A stretch of 51,689 nucleotides of DNA from Candidatus Muiribacterium halophilum (GTDB taxonomy: Bacteria; Muiribacteriota; Muiribacteriia; Muiribacteriales; Muiribacteriaceae): assembly GCA_002869225.1 (NCBI GenBank), contig PKTG01000083.1:23043-74731 (forward strand). The letters are read 5' to 3'. Under the pieces are notes generated by a model. It ran no database searches, was not told the DNA's origin, and saw only the letters and a list, made by a program, of their open reading frames with translations. The position numbers and the translations under genes were made by a program. Shown here piece after piece: positions 43,684 to 51,689 of this stretch; position 1 is the first letter of the stretch; each line of letters opens with the position of its first letter.

Positions 43684-45225
43684 CTATCTCAGCCTTGAGT
43701 ATACTTTCGGATCAAAAGCTTCTCTTATAGCTTCTCCGACGAAAGTTACAAGCATCAAGGTTAAAAACATCGCTCCGACTGTAGATGCTGTGAGCCACCA
43801 GGAATGAAGGTTTTTCACTCCCTGTCCTAATAGTTCACCCCAACTTGGAGTAGGATCTGGAAGTCCAAATCCTAAAAAGTCTAGTGAGACAAGTGAACTT
43901 ATACCACCAACAATAGCAAATGGGAAAAATGAAATCGCTGGAGTAAGAGAGTTAGGAAGTATATGTTTAAATATTATCTTTTTATCAGATACACCAATAG
44001 CTACTGCTGCCTGAACATAATCCCGAGCTTTCTCTCGGAAAAATTCTGCTCTTATATACCATGTCATACCTATCCATGAAAACAGCGTCAGTATAAATAT
44101 AAGCAGGGTAAAATCAGGCTCCATTATAGATGATATGATCATAACTGTAAAAAGAAACGGAACAGCAGACCATATCTCAATAGCTCTCATAGCAAAGAAG
44201 TCGATCTTTCCACCATAATAACCTATTATTGCACCAATACTCATTCCGATCACATAACTTGAAAGAGTAAGTATAAGAGAGAACGACATAGATATCCTAA
44301 AACCATATACAAGTCTGGAAAATACATCTCTACCTCTATCATCAGTTCCAAGCCAATGTTCATGATCAGGAGCTGTTGGAGGTCTTCTGTCTCCAAGTTC
44401 ATCAAGAAGATTCTCTATAGGTCCATAAGGGTATATAGCTAATGTAGCTGAATTACCATTATTTTCCGTTTTAAAGAATTTGCTTAACTTTCTATGATTA
44501 TTTGTCATATTTTTTATCTGCATGTAATAGTTATATCTATCCTCAAGAGCTTTTAATCCTTTATCATCAATACCACTATATTCTCTTGCATAATCATACT
44601 GACTCTTAGCTCTATCAAAAGCCCTTTTTTTCCTACTTATCAAAGTATTAAGTCTTTCCTCATACTCCATATCAGATTTGGTCTTCGAAAGATCCTTTAT
44701 CTGATACTCCATATCTTCAAAAAGTTTATCTCCTATACTTAAAATGATTTCTTTTTTAAAACCACCTTTTTCATCATAGTTTTTATCTGTAAGATCAGGT
44801 TTAAGCATAGATCTTAATCTGGTATTAGCCTTTTCACTGAAGCTTTTCGGGCTAAACTCCTGAAGAAACGACAATGCTTCAAGTTCACTTTTTTCAAGTT
44901 TTGCTTTATCTCTTAGTCCGTCAATGACTTTCTGATCAGCATCCCTATATTTTTCAGCGATCTTGAATCTATTTCGATAATCTGCGGTCCTTAAAAAGAT
45001 CTCTTTTTTAAAATCTACCGCACTATAAGCTGTAAAAAACATCTCGTCCTCAAAATTAATAAAAAGAGCATGTCCGTTGATAAAGAACTCTGCAAAGAAA
45101 GAAAGCAGATATACACCAAGAATTATCAAGAAAGAATAAAAACCACGTTTGAGACTTCTAAACTTCTTGAATCTTTTTATCATTATAGGAGAGAGTATTG
45201 ATGATCTTCGTTTTTTGATTTCCAT
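43684..45225 (-). CDS. oppC: Oligopeptide ABC permease (OppC/YejE-like) with large insertion
   Basis: A 513-residue permease, against a family norm of about 300-340. After the first membrane helix (about residues 27-49) there is a charged, mostly coiled-coil region of about 200 residues. The permease core then follows with HEHWLGTDDRGRDVFSRLVYG, the EAA loop region (AAVAIGVSDKKIIFKHILPN) and five helices. YejE proteins have a longer N-terminus than OppC, but this insertion is longer still. The insertion lies on the external side by the usual topology. Ribosome site GGGGG precedes the ATG. Confidence 0.88.
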   Translation of the reverse strand: MEIKKRRSSILSPIMIKRFKKFRSLKRGFYSFLIILGVYLLSFFAEFFINGHALFINFEDEMFFTAYSAVDFKKEIFLRTADYRNRFKIAEKYRDADQKVIDGLRDKAKLEKSELEALSFLQEFSPKSFSEKANTRLRSMLKPDLTDKNYDEKGGFKKEIILSIGDKLFEDMEYQIKDLSKTKSDMEYEERLNTLISRKKRAFDRAKSQYDYAREYSGIDDKGLKALEDRYNYYMQIKNMTNNHRKLSKFFKTENNGNSATLAIYPYGPIENLLDELGDRRPPTAPDHEHWLGTDDRGRDVFSRLVYGFRISMSFSLILTLSSYVIGMSIGAIIGYYGGKIDFFAMRAIEIWSAVPFLFTVMIISSIMEPDFTLLIFILTLFSWIGMTWYIRAEFFREKARDYVQAAVAIGVSDKKIIFKHILPNSLTPAISFFPFAIVGGISSLVSLDFLGFGLPDPTPSWGELLGQGVKNLHSWWLTASTVGAMFLTLMLVTFVGEAIREAFDPKVYSRLR

Positions 45226-45236
45226 TATTCCCCCCC

Positions 45237-46280
45237 TTAATCCAATCTTATTCTAGGATCTATAACACAGTAAAGAAAATCTGATATTATATTTCCAACA
45301 AGTCTTAATAAAGCTGCAATAACAAGAACCCCAAGCATTACAGGATAATCTCTATCCATAAGTGAGTTATACCCCAGAAGTCCAAAACCATGAATATTAA
45401 AAACCCTTTCAATAAGAAATGAACCTGCGAGAACAAGTGAGAATAACTGTCCAAGTCCTGTTGCTATAGGTATTATAGAATTTCTCAAAGCATGTTTAAA
45501 GATAACGACCTTTTCACTAAGACCTTTAGCAAAAGCCGTTCTTACATAATCCATACCAAGATTTTCCATCAATGAGTTTTTCATTAGCATTGTCATAGAT
45601 GCAAAAGATCCCATCATATAACAGAAAGCTGGAAGGATCATATGATATATATTATCCCATACTTTTCCCCAGAAATCCAAAGATTCATATCCCTGAGAAT
45701 GAATCCCTCCCAGTGGGAAGACATCCCAGAAGGAGCCTCCTCCCAGGTAAACAAGTAATACTATACCTATTACCCAACCTGGAACAGAGTATCCGATAAA
45801 GACGATTGCAGAACTGGTAATATCAAACTTTGTACCATGTTTGATTGCTTTCCACACTCCAAGTGGTATACAAACAGAATAAGATAGTATAAAACCTATC
45901 AGACCAAATCTAAGTGAGATAGGAAACCTTTCTTTGATCACATCCCAGACAGGTCTTGAATACCTATCCGACTCACCCATATCCTGTTTTATAACCAATC
46001 TGTAAAGCCATTGTGCATAGCCTACATAAAAAGGTTTATCAAAACCATATATCTTCTTTAGTTTTTCCATCATCTCTTCTGACATCTTTCCTACTTCCTC
46101 ATTTGAACCACTTGTTCCAGCTGATCCAAGTTCACCAGTCGATTGCATCTGCTTATATTTGACAACAGCCATCTCAACTGGTCCGCCTGGAACAAACCTG
46201 TAAACTGTAAAAACAAGAAATGTAATAAGGATAAATGTCGGTATCACCATTAAGATCCTTCTAATAAAGTAAGTTAACAT
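45237..46280 (-). CDS. oppB: Oligopeptide ABC permease (OppB/YejB-like)
   Basis: A 347-residue permease with six membrane helices; the first reads RRILMVIPTFILITFLVF, followed by RFVPGGPVE as in OppB/YejB. Residues about 40-75 form a Gly/Ser/Met-rich insertion characteristic of YejB. The EAA loop is in DYVRTAFAKGLSEKVVIFKH. GAGGGG precedes the ATG. It is 11 nt after oppC's start side and 14 nt from oppA. Confidence 0.9.
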   Translation of the reverse strand: MLTYFIRRILMVIPTFILITFLVFTVYRFVPGGPVEMAVVKYKQMQSTGELGSAGTSGSNEEVGKMSEEMMEKLKKIYGFDKPFYVGYAQWLYRLVIKQDMGESDRYSRPVWDVIKERFPISLRFGLIGFILSYSVCIPLGVWKAIKHGTKFDITSSAIVFIGYSVPGWVIGIVLLVYLGGGSFWDVFPLGGIHSQGYESLDFWGKVWDNIYHMILPAFCYMMGSFASMTMLMKNSLMENLGMDYVRTAFAKGLSEKVVIFKHALRNSIIPIATGLGQLFSLVLAGSFLIERVFNIHGFGLLGYNSLMDRDYPVMLGVLVIAALLRLVGNIISDFLYCVIDPRIRLD

Positions 46281-46294
46281 ATATACATCCCCTC

Positions 46295-48289
46295 TTATTT
46301 ATACTTTTCCCAATATCTAACTTCTGTAGGCATAGGAGGAAGTGATCCACCTGTAGAAATTGCTTTATCTAAAGCTTTGTTTTTACTTTCATCATACCAC
46401 CAATAAGTAATAGCTGAACTTTCAGGAGAAGATGAATATCTGGAAAGCACGAATTCAGGCATTCCAAATTTATTCCAGAACATTAGTCTTACATTGTTTG
46501 AATACCATCTTAACGCTGTCATCTGTTCATTATATAAGATGCCATCTATTTCTTTTACCATCTCGATTCTCTTATCAAGATCAAACTCAGTGTTATATGC
46601 AGTTGATAGTTCATCAACTCTAGCATTTTTGAATCCCCAAAGATTATTAGTATTATCCATATCAGCATATTTAGAATGATATGAACCTTCCGGGTTAGGA
46701 AATAGCATTCCTCCATAACCTGCACTTATCATCTTGAAATTTCTTTCATGAAGATCTTTAAGATGAGTAGGCCAAGTGACTTTATTAAGGTTCAGTTTAA
46801 TACCAACACTTTTGAGTTCTTCCTGAAAGATTGTCTCAACTCTAGTATCATCACCAATAACATTTATCGATATCTCAAATACTTTTCCATCTTCATCAGT
46901 AATATAACCATCCTCATTAATAGAATCCTGATAATATCCTGCTTCTTCAAGAAGTTCTATTGCTTTATCCCTATCATATTTCATAAGTTTATTGTTAGGA
47001 TTTTCATATATTGAATTTGGGAAATAAGACTTCATATATTTATATTCATTGAAAAAGAGTTTTTCCATAAGTTTTTCTCTATTAAAAAGATGTATTATCG
47101 CCATTCTCACTCTTTTATCATTAAAAGGTTTTTCTCTTAGGTTAAACGCATAACCGGAAAGCCCATTCGGTGCGTTTGTAAATATTCTCTGTCTGATAAT
47201 ATGATTTTTTTGTATAGATTCCATCTTGTCAGGAGTAAGTTCCTGATGCCACTGACGAGCTATTCCAACCTGATAAATATCTATTACACCTTTTTTAAAC
47301 ATCTCAAGTAATATCGATGCTTCTGTATAAAATACAAACTTAAGTTCATTAAAATTGTAAAGCCCTTTGTTGATCTTTTCTTTATCTCCCCACCAGTCTG
47401 GATTTCTTTTAAGGATAATAAATTCATTTGTCTTTGCTTTTTCGAACATATATGGTCCAGAACCCATAAGCATCTCATTCTGATACTTAGTCATATACTC
47501 TTCAGCAGTTATTCTTCCTATTTTATGTTCAGGCATAATACTCATACCACCTGCTGACATAAAAAGTCTCCATTCAAGAGCCTTTGCTTTTACCATAACT
47601 ATATTTTCAGTAAGGGCAACAGGTCTTTCAAACTTTTTCCAATACTGCTGTGAAAAAGGTTCCTTTAGAGCATCTGATGTTAGAAGATCCCATGTAGCAA
47701 CATAATCAAAAGCTCTGACAGGCTTTCCATCCTGCCATTTAGCATCTGGGTTTACATGAAAATAATATGTCATCTTATCATCGCCAACAGACCATTTATC
47801 AGCAAGAGCGGGTATGGTCTTTAGAGTAACAGGATGAAGCCCTGTCATTGACTCGAACATAAAACCTTCAAGAGTAGAGATAAACACGGTGTTTGAGTTT
47901 TCACCCTGTGTTCTCAAAGTCGCAGGATAACTGGTCATACCATAAGTGAAAGTCCCACCTTTTTTAGCATATTCACTTCCAAGCTGCGGAATATCCTCTG
48001 GACTTTCCCATTTTATACCATTAACAATATTATCAATATCATTTTCAGACATATCCTTAGGACCATATTTGGCCATAAGTTCATCAAGAGTTCCCTCTTT
48101 AATTACTATCGAACATCTTGGATCTCGTCCTTCTTCGTTCTTTTCAGACTGAGCTTTTTCTTCACTAGCCTGAGAGACTGCGTTCTGATTTTTAGTAAAC
48201 TCATTCTTTGCCTTTTCTGTTTCTCCACCACATCCTGCGATAACTAGAATAAATATCGCAATTGAAATAAGTAATACAGTTTTTTTCAT
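46295..48289 (-). CDS. oppA: Oligopeptide-binding lipoprotein (OppA/YejA-like)
   Basis: A 664-residue SBP_bac_5 family lipoprotein. The lipobox reads VIAGC near residue 19; an Asn/Gln/Glu-rich spacer of about 60 residues follows, then the binding domain with WSVGDDKMTYYFHVNPDAKW and AFDYVATWDL. Length exceeds typical OppA (about 540) and fits YejA-like proteins. GGGGGC precedes the ATG at 48289; a further upstream in-frame start is less well placed. First gene of the operon; it has its own promoter and a palindromic operator candidate. Confidence 0.9.
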   Translation of the reverse strand: MKKTVLLISIAIFILVIAGCGGETEKAKNEFTKNQNAVSQASEEKAQSEKNEEGRDPRCSIVIKEGTLDELMAKYGPKDMSENDIDNIVNGIKWESPEDIPQLGSEYAKKGGTFTYGMTSYPATLRTQGENSNTVFISTLEGFMFESMTGLHPVTLKTIPALADKWSVGDDKMTYYFHVNPDAKWQDGKPVRAFDYVATWDLLTSDALKEPFSQQYWKKFERPVALTENIVMVKAKALEWRLFMSAGGMSIMPEHKIGRITAEEYMTKYQNEMLMGSGPYMFEKAKTNEFIILKRNPDWWGDKEKINKGLYNFNELKFVFYTEASILLEMFKKGVIDIYQVGIARQWHQELTPDKMESIQKNHIIRQRIFTNAPNGLSGYAFNLREKPFNDKRVRMAIIHLFNREKLMEKLFFNEYKYMKSYFPNSIYENPNNKLMKYDRDKAIELLEEAGYYQDSINEDGYITDEDGKVFEISINVIGDDTRVETIFQEELKSVGIKLNLNKVTWPTHLKDLHERNFKMISAGYGGMLFPNPEGSYHSKYADMDNTNNLWGFKNARVDELSTAYNTEFDLDKRIEMVKEIDGILYNEQMTALRWYSNNVRLMFWNKFGMPEFVLSRYSSSPESSAITYWWYDESKNKALDKAISTGGSLPPMPTEVRYWEKYK

Positions 48290-48408
48290 TTTTGCCCCCA
48301 TTATAAAAATTTTGATTAAAAAAATCTGAAAGAATTAACCTGAAACAATAATACTCCTGTCAGGACTTTTAGTAAATTTTTTAGCAAGATCGCCCTTTTA
48401 TAATTTAA

Positions 48409-48428
48409 ACTTTTATTCTTATAAAAGT
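48409..48428. promoter_or_regulatory. Palindromic operator candidate of the opp operon
   Basis: ACTTTTAT-TCTT-ATAAAAGT, perfect 8-nt arms, sits directly downstream of the -10 box (48430-48435) and covers the predicted transcription start near 48423. This is the classical position for a repressor. Confidence 0.5.
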
Positions 48429-48429
48429 G

Positions 48430-48458
48430 ATTATAACATAGTTAAAAATACCTATCAA
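48430..48458 (-). promoter_or_regulatory. Promoter of the opp operon
   Basis: On the minus strand TTGATA (48458-48453), a 17-nt spacer ending in TGT, then TATAAT (48435-48430), a near-consensus box with an extended -10. The leader would be about 134 nt, in contrast with the leaderless promoters nearby. Confidence 0.65.
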
Positions 48459-48633
48459 ATACTATAAAATTAAAAAAAACATCCTTTCACCGTTTTCGAA
48501 ATTTTTTTTTAACCTTTAAGATTTTTTATTTTATAGACAGATTCACAAAAATATGTTATCATTAAAATATAATAATAAAAATTTTTATTGCTCTTGTCCT
48601 TTAAATTTGTTCTTCATATACTGCAGATTTCTT

Positions 48634-48639
48634 TATAAT
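48634..48639 (+). promoter_or_regulatory. Likely -10 box for the small-gene pair; surrounding gap
   Basis: TATAAT at 48634-48639, about 45 nt before the TTG start of the first small gene; the -35 is not obvious. The gap from 48459 to 48681 is otherwise AT-rich with homopolymer runs and no gene recognised. Confidence 0.4.
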
Positions 48640-48681
48640 ATTTGAAGCAAAAGGTCCCGTAAATCTTTCAGGGAGGTTCTT

Positions 48682-48858
48682 TTGCATATACTTTTAAAAG
48701 ACTTATGTCTAACAAAAGACGATATAATGAAGATGTCCCGTGATGAGATAATGACCCATATGGAAAAAGTGGATCATGCTATTTCCCTTATGAAAGATTT
48801 TTTCGATAACGATTCAGATGAGCTCTCAGATCAGAAAAATGATCCTTTTTTATCATAA
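48682..48858 (+). CDS. Small acidic protein (58 residues), unknown
   Basis: A 58-residue reading frame starting at TTG, with AGGGAGG 5-6 nt upstream, the strongest ribosome site in this region. The protein is a charged helix (TKDDIMKMSRDEIMTHMEKV) with an Asp/Glu/Ser-rich tail. No family was recognised. It precedes the NHLP-like gene by 78 nt in the same direction and may be co-transcribed. TTG starts are used elsewhere in the window, which supports it. It has no Cys. Confidence 0.55.
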   Translation: MHILLKDLCLTKDDIMKMSRDEIMTHMEKVDHAISLMKDFFDNDSDELSDQKNDPFLS

Positions 48859-48916
48859 ATACTCTTTTTAATCTTTTTCTACTTTTTTCCGATAATCTGA
48901 TTATAGTTAAACTTTC

Positions 48917-48932
48917 AAGACATGGAGGTCTT
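48917..48932 (+). promoter_or_regulatory. Hairpin overlapping the ribosome site of the NHLP-like gene
   Basis: AAGAC-ATGGAG-GTCTT: 5-nt perfect arms enclosing most of GGAGG, with the ATG 4 nt beyond. It could mask the ribosome site. It is short, so the effect is uncertain. Confidence 0.3.
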
Positions 48933-48936
48933 ATAA

Positions 48937-49200
48937 ATGGAGAAAATTAAAACTAACGATTTTCAGCAGATAATCAAAGCACTTCTCAAAAGATCCGCTA
49001 GAAACATAACTTTTAGAGAAAGACTGATCACAGCTCCAGAAGAAGCTTATACCGAACTCACCGGCGAGATGTTCCCATCAAATATGTGCTTAAAGATAAA
49101 AGAAGATAGCGGTAAGATCACTCAGGTAATCATAGATAAAAGAGATGATTATAGCAGATCTTTTTATTGGGATTTAGGCAACTCGCTTAAAGAAGCCTGA
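48937..49200 (+). CDS. NHLP-like (nitrile hydratase alpha-related) small protein, possible RiPP precursor
   Basis: An 87-residue protein. Residues about 14-60 fit the NHLP/nitrile hydratase alpha leader family: FRERLITAPEEAYTELTGEM followed by FP and then LKIKEDSG, ITQVI. The usual family pattern is FrerLlanPkaalaelTG..lP, then a beta strand and VLP. The 23-residue C-terminal tail (from DKRDDYSRSFYWDLGNS) contains no Cys and no Gly-Gly cleavage site, so it is not a typical lanthipeptide or thiazole core. It could also be a stand-alone domain. The gene is convergent, 3 nt from the tldD stop; TldD/TldE can process modified peptides. Confidence 0.65.
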   Translation: MEKIKTNDFQQIIKALLKRSARNITFRERLITAPEEAYTELTGEMFPSNMCLKIKEDSGKITQVIIDKRDDYSRSFYWDLGNSLKEA

Positions 49201-49203
49201 AGA

Positions 49204-50646
49204 TCATCTCATTATCCCTATCTCTACCTTTTTAAATCTTGCAGGTGAGCATCCATGTGACATCTCAGCAACCTGCATTGGTTGTCCTTTTCCGCAGTTT
49301 GGAACACCGTTAAGTTTCCACTCTGAGAAACCGGCGACTCTATCCATACTTCCCCAGAATTCGGGTGTGATTCCCTGATAAGTAGGGTTTTTCACCATAT
49401 GGGATATACTGCCATCTTTTATTACCCAACCCGCTTCCATACCAAACTGGAAATTATATCTATACTGATCTATACTCCATGATTTTACAGTATCTACGAT
49501 AAGACCATCCTTAGTGTCAGCTATGATCTCCTCAAGGGTTCCCTCACCAGGCATCAGACTAAGGTTTGGCATCCTTACTATAGGAATATGCATCCATCCC
49601 TGAGCTCTATTACATGCTCTTGAATGGGTCTCGTTTACTGTATGTGCAAACTCTCTATTTCCAAGATAATTTTCAAAGACTCCATCTTTTATAACATGAA
49701 ACCTCTCAGCCCTCACTCCATCATCATCATAACCATATGTTCCAAGCCCCATTGGACAAGTTGGATCTGCAACGATGTTCATAAGTTTTGAACCATATTT
49801 AAATTTGCCTTTTTTTTCAAGAGTAACAAAGGATCTTCCAGCGAAATTTGCTTCCAATCCCAACACTCTATCAAGTTCTGTCGCATGACCTATTGATTCA
49901 TGTATCTGAAGAGCGAGTTGTTCACCATGAAGAATAAGGTCTTTTTTTCCTGATGGACACTGCGGAGCATCAAGTAAAGCTATCGCTTCTTTTCGAGTGT
50001 TTTCAGCATTTTCCAACAGTTTAAATCCCTGTATGACCTCATATCCTCCCTGATAATACTGTCCAAAAGAAGCTGGATAAGTCCTTCTCTGAAATTCATT
50101 ACCATTGGAAGCTATTGCGGACATACCTCCTCCGGATCTTAATATCTGCTGTTTTATCCTTGCTCCTTCGCTGCTTACGAACCACTGAACTTCTTTTGAA
50201 AAGGACATATACGCTTTGGAATCAACTATCTTTTTGTCTTGCGAAAGAATTCTGTCACAATCCATAAGAAGTCCTACTTTATCTTCCCAGGTTACATTAA
50301 AAGGATCTAATATATACGGAGAACTCCATGTATCCTGATAAACCTTATCTTCCGTAAGTCTAACCTTCTGTTTGATAAGATGGGAGGAAGCTTTGCCAAT
50401 ACTTATTGCAAGTTCAACATTTTTTCTAAGCGATTTTTCAGAAAGATCATTAGTTGATGCAAATCCCCAGGCACCATTTACTATTACTCTTATACCAACA
50501 CCTTTACTTATCGAATTTTCAATTCCCGAGAGTTCACCTTTTTTTACGGTCAAAGATTCGTAGTTCATCTCAACTATTCTTGCATCAGCATAACTCGCTT
50601 TTCCTTTTTCACAAAGATCTATAATAAAATCGCAAACTTTATACAT
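49204..50646 (-). CDS. tldD: TldD-like metalloprotease subunit
   Basis: A 480-residue TldD/PmbA-family protein. The active-site metal motif is present as LQIHESIGHATELD (HExxxH). Other landmarks are the N-terminal region with ADARIVEMNYESLTVKKGEL and the C-terminal region with YNFQFGMEAGWVIKDG and NCGKGQPMQ. TldD pairs with TldE to make a cavity protease that degrades unfolded peptides and matures some RiPPs (microcin B17, PQQ-linked systems). GGAGG precedes the ATG. It follows tldE by 18 nt. Length fits the family. Confidence 0.93.
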   Translation of the reverse strand: MYKVCDFIIDLCEKGKASYADARIVEMNYESLTVKKGELSGIENSISKGVGIRVIVNGAWGFASTNDLSEKSLRKNVELAISIGKASSHLIKQKVRLTEDKVYQDTWSSPYILDPFNVTWEDKVGLLMDCDRILSQDKKIVDSKAYMSFSKEVQWFVSSEGARIKQQILRSGGGMSAIASNGNEFQRRTYPASFGQYYQGGYEVIQGFKLLENAENTRKEAIALLDAPQCPSGKKDLILHGEQLALQIHESIGHATELDRVLGLEANFAGRSFVTLEKKGKFKYGSKLMNIVADPTCPMGLGTYGYDDDGVRAERFHVIKDGVFENYLGNREFAHTVNETHSRACNRAQGWMHIPIVRMPNLSLMPGEGTLEEIIADTKDGLIVDTVKSWSIDQYRYNFQFGMEAGWVIKDGSISHMVKNPTYQGITPEFWGSMDRVAGFSEWKLNGVPNCGKGQPMQVAEMSHGCSPARFKKVEIGIMR

Positions 50647-50664
50647 CGTTTCCTCCGAAATGTC

Positions 50665-51689
50665 TTAGTAATCAGTCTTACTAGAAAACCTGAAGTTGTT
50701 TATCTTCAATGCCGGCAGAACAAATCCGCCTCCAAAAAAGGCACTTTGAAATACCTGATCGGATGAGATAGCCTCAATATTATTCAATGCTTTTATGACA
50801 CTTTCCGTAAATCTCATATTTTTAACAGAGTTTGTTATTTTTCCGTCTTTTATCTTATATACACCATCTCTTGTCATACCTGTTATAGTAATATCATTAG
50901 GATTAATTATATTTGTGTAATGAAAATGCGTTATCAAAAGAGCATCCTTTGAAGAGCTTATTATTTCCTCCATAGAACTTTCACCAGGAGCTATAACCAG
51001 ATTTCCACAAAGTGGTCCCATAGTATTTGGAAATGGAAAACCATGTCCAGTTGAACTTTTTCCTTTTTTTTCCGCCCATTTAAGATCAAATGGAAGTCTA
51101 TTAAGTATGCCTTTATTAACTATTTCAAGACTTTTTTTCCTTACTCCTTCAAAATCAAAAGGGAATCCCGGATTTTGTTCATGTGAAAAATCATCTGTAA
51201 TAGTTAATTTTTCTGAGAGTATCTTTTCTCCTAATCTGTTTGAAAAAGGAGATGTACCCAGATAATATCCCTGAGTAGAAAGACCAACATAGGAAAGAAA
51301 TAGGAATAGATCACTTACAGCTGCAGGTTCAAGTATTACAGTGTATTCTTTGGGTTCTATTTCCACAGGGTCTTTTGAAAGAATAGCTTTTTTAACAATA
51401 TTTTCCTGAAGTTCATTAATTTTATTTATATCATAGCTTTTTTCAGAGATCGATCCCCATCCTGAATAACCATCATCATCCATAGCGGTCGCGGTGAATT
51501 CTCCTCTTGTATACTCGTGGTATGCAAACAAACCCTTAGATGAAGCCAAAGTAATAGAATTTACAACATCTGAAACGGTACCGGAAGCAAGTAATTTGTT
51601 TTCTTTACATTTTTTAACAAAACCTTTCACTACCTCACTTCTTTTTTCAGGAGAGACAGAGGCTGTCTCTTTATCCCAATTCAAATTCT
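50665..51689 (-). CDS. tldE: TldE/PmbA-like protease subunit, partial
   Basis: The C-terminal 340 residues or so of a TldE-like protein; the frame stays open to the window's right edge, so about 100 N-terminal residues are outside. Landmarks: DDDGYSGWG, VILEPAAVSDLF, and HYTNIINPNDITITGMTRDG (typical TldE/PmbA). It lacks the HExxxH motif, as TldE normally does, and relies on TldD. A TTG near 51684 could be read as a start but lacks the N-terminal domain. Forms an operon with tldD. Confidence 0.9.
   Translation of the reverse strand, partial: NLNWDKETASVSPEKRSEVVKGFVKKCKENKLLASGTVSDVVNSITLASSKGLFAYHEYTRGEFTATAMDDDGYSGWGSISEKSYDINKINELQENIVKKAILSKDPVEIEPKEYTVILEPAAVSDLFLFLSYVGLSTQGYYLGTSPFSNRLGEKILSEKLTITDDFSHEQNPGFPFDFEGVRKKSLEIVNKGILNRLPFDLKWAEKKGKSSTGHGFPFPNTMGPLCGNLVIAPGESSMEEIISSSKDALLITHFHYTNIINPNDITITGMTRDGVYKIKDGKITNSVKNMRFTESVIKALNNIEAISSDQVFQSAFFGGGFVLPALKINNFRFSSKTDY

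Noticed and set aside
48937-49200. Nitrile hydratase alpha subunit proper
   Set aside because: Too short and lacks the metal-binding Cys cluster; only the helical leader-like part is similar.
1-51689. CRISPR, tRNA, rRNA, insertion sequence, phage or riboswitch
   Set aside because: No spaced direct repeats, cloverleaf, transposase/integrase or known aptamer core was recognised by reading; short RNA genes could be missed without a covariance search.

Overview
The window is AT-rich (roughly one third G+C), gene-dense bacterial DNA with short intergenic gaps and long runs of overlapping genes. No rRNA, tRNA, CRISPR array, transposase or integrase was seen. RecA, the TldD/TldE pair and two-component kinases mark it as bacterial. 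Oxygen-labile class I fumarase, radical SAM, GH57 enzymes and an Mrp/Mbh-type ion-transport module suggest an anaerobic fermentative lineage. Gene content suggests an uncultivated candidate phylum, but no taxon can be named from sequence reading alone. TTG starts are frequent, and several first genes lack a Shine-Dalgarno sequence while a good -35/-10 promoter ends about 6-8 nt before the start codon, which suggests leaderless mRNAs.

Region 1 (1-9791, minus strand) is one almost gapless run. In transcription order it holds a nitroreductase, a dGTPase-like HD protein, a radical SAM protein, a TPR/thioredoxin-like exported protein, an Mrp/Mbh-like cation antiporter module (MnhE, F, G, DUF4040, MnhB, MbhE-like, MnhC, MnhD), a D-2-hydroxyacid dehydrogenase and a GDT1-family transporter cut by the window edge. 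Two soluble genes sit inside the antiporter module: a PTS EIIA/PtsN-like protein that keeps its histidine, and a small protein that may have a PII-like fold.

Region 2 (9810-25512) is mostly signalling and glycan metabolism. It has a PAS protein with a destroyed GGDEF motif, a Cache-PAS hybrid kinase, a membrane-anchored amidohydrolase, a GH57-like protein divergent from a GT2-GH57 pair, a four-gene phosphorelay cluster (20455-24174), and a split class I fumarase.

Region 3 (25549-36779) has a PilZ protein, a rhomboid protease, an operon of an ankyrin lipoprotein, a pilin-like membrane protein and a zinc-ribbon protein, then recA translationally coupled to an unknown helical protein. Divergent from the recA pair is a sigma-54 activator with a DHH-like N-terminal domain and an in-frame TAA in its AAA+ domain. 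A sigma-54-type -24/-12 element lies in front of the recA pair. Downstream of the activator are a CBM20-esterase, an alpha/beta hydrolase and a beta-CASP metallo-hydrolase.

Region 4 (36840-51689) has a fusion of an inactive clostripain-like domain with an M23 peptidase, an HD hydrolase, an adenosine deaminase-like enzyme, a flavoprotein and a five-gene oligopeptide ABC transporter (oppABCDF/yej-like). It ends with two small genes, one resembling the NHLP (nitrile hydratase-related) RiPP leader family, convergent with a TldD/TldE protease pair. TldD/E is known to process modified peptides, so this corner is a candidate for an undescribed peptide system. The other strong candidates are the regulated antiporter module and the sigma-54/recA locus.
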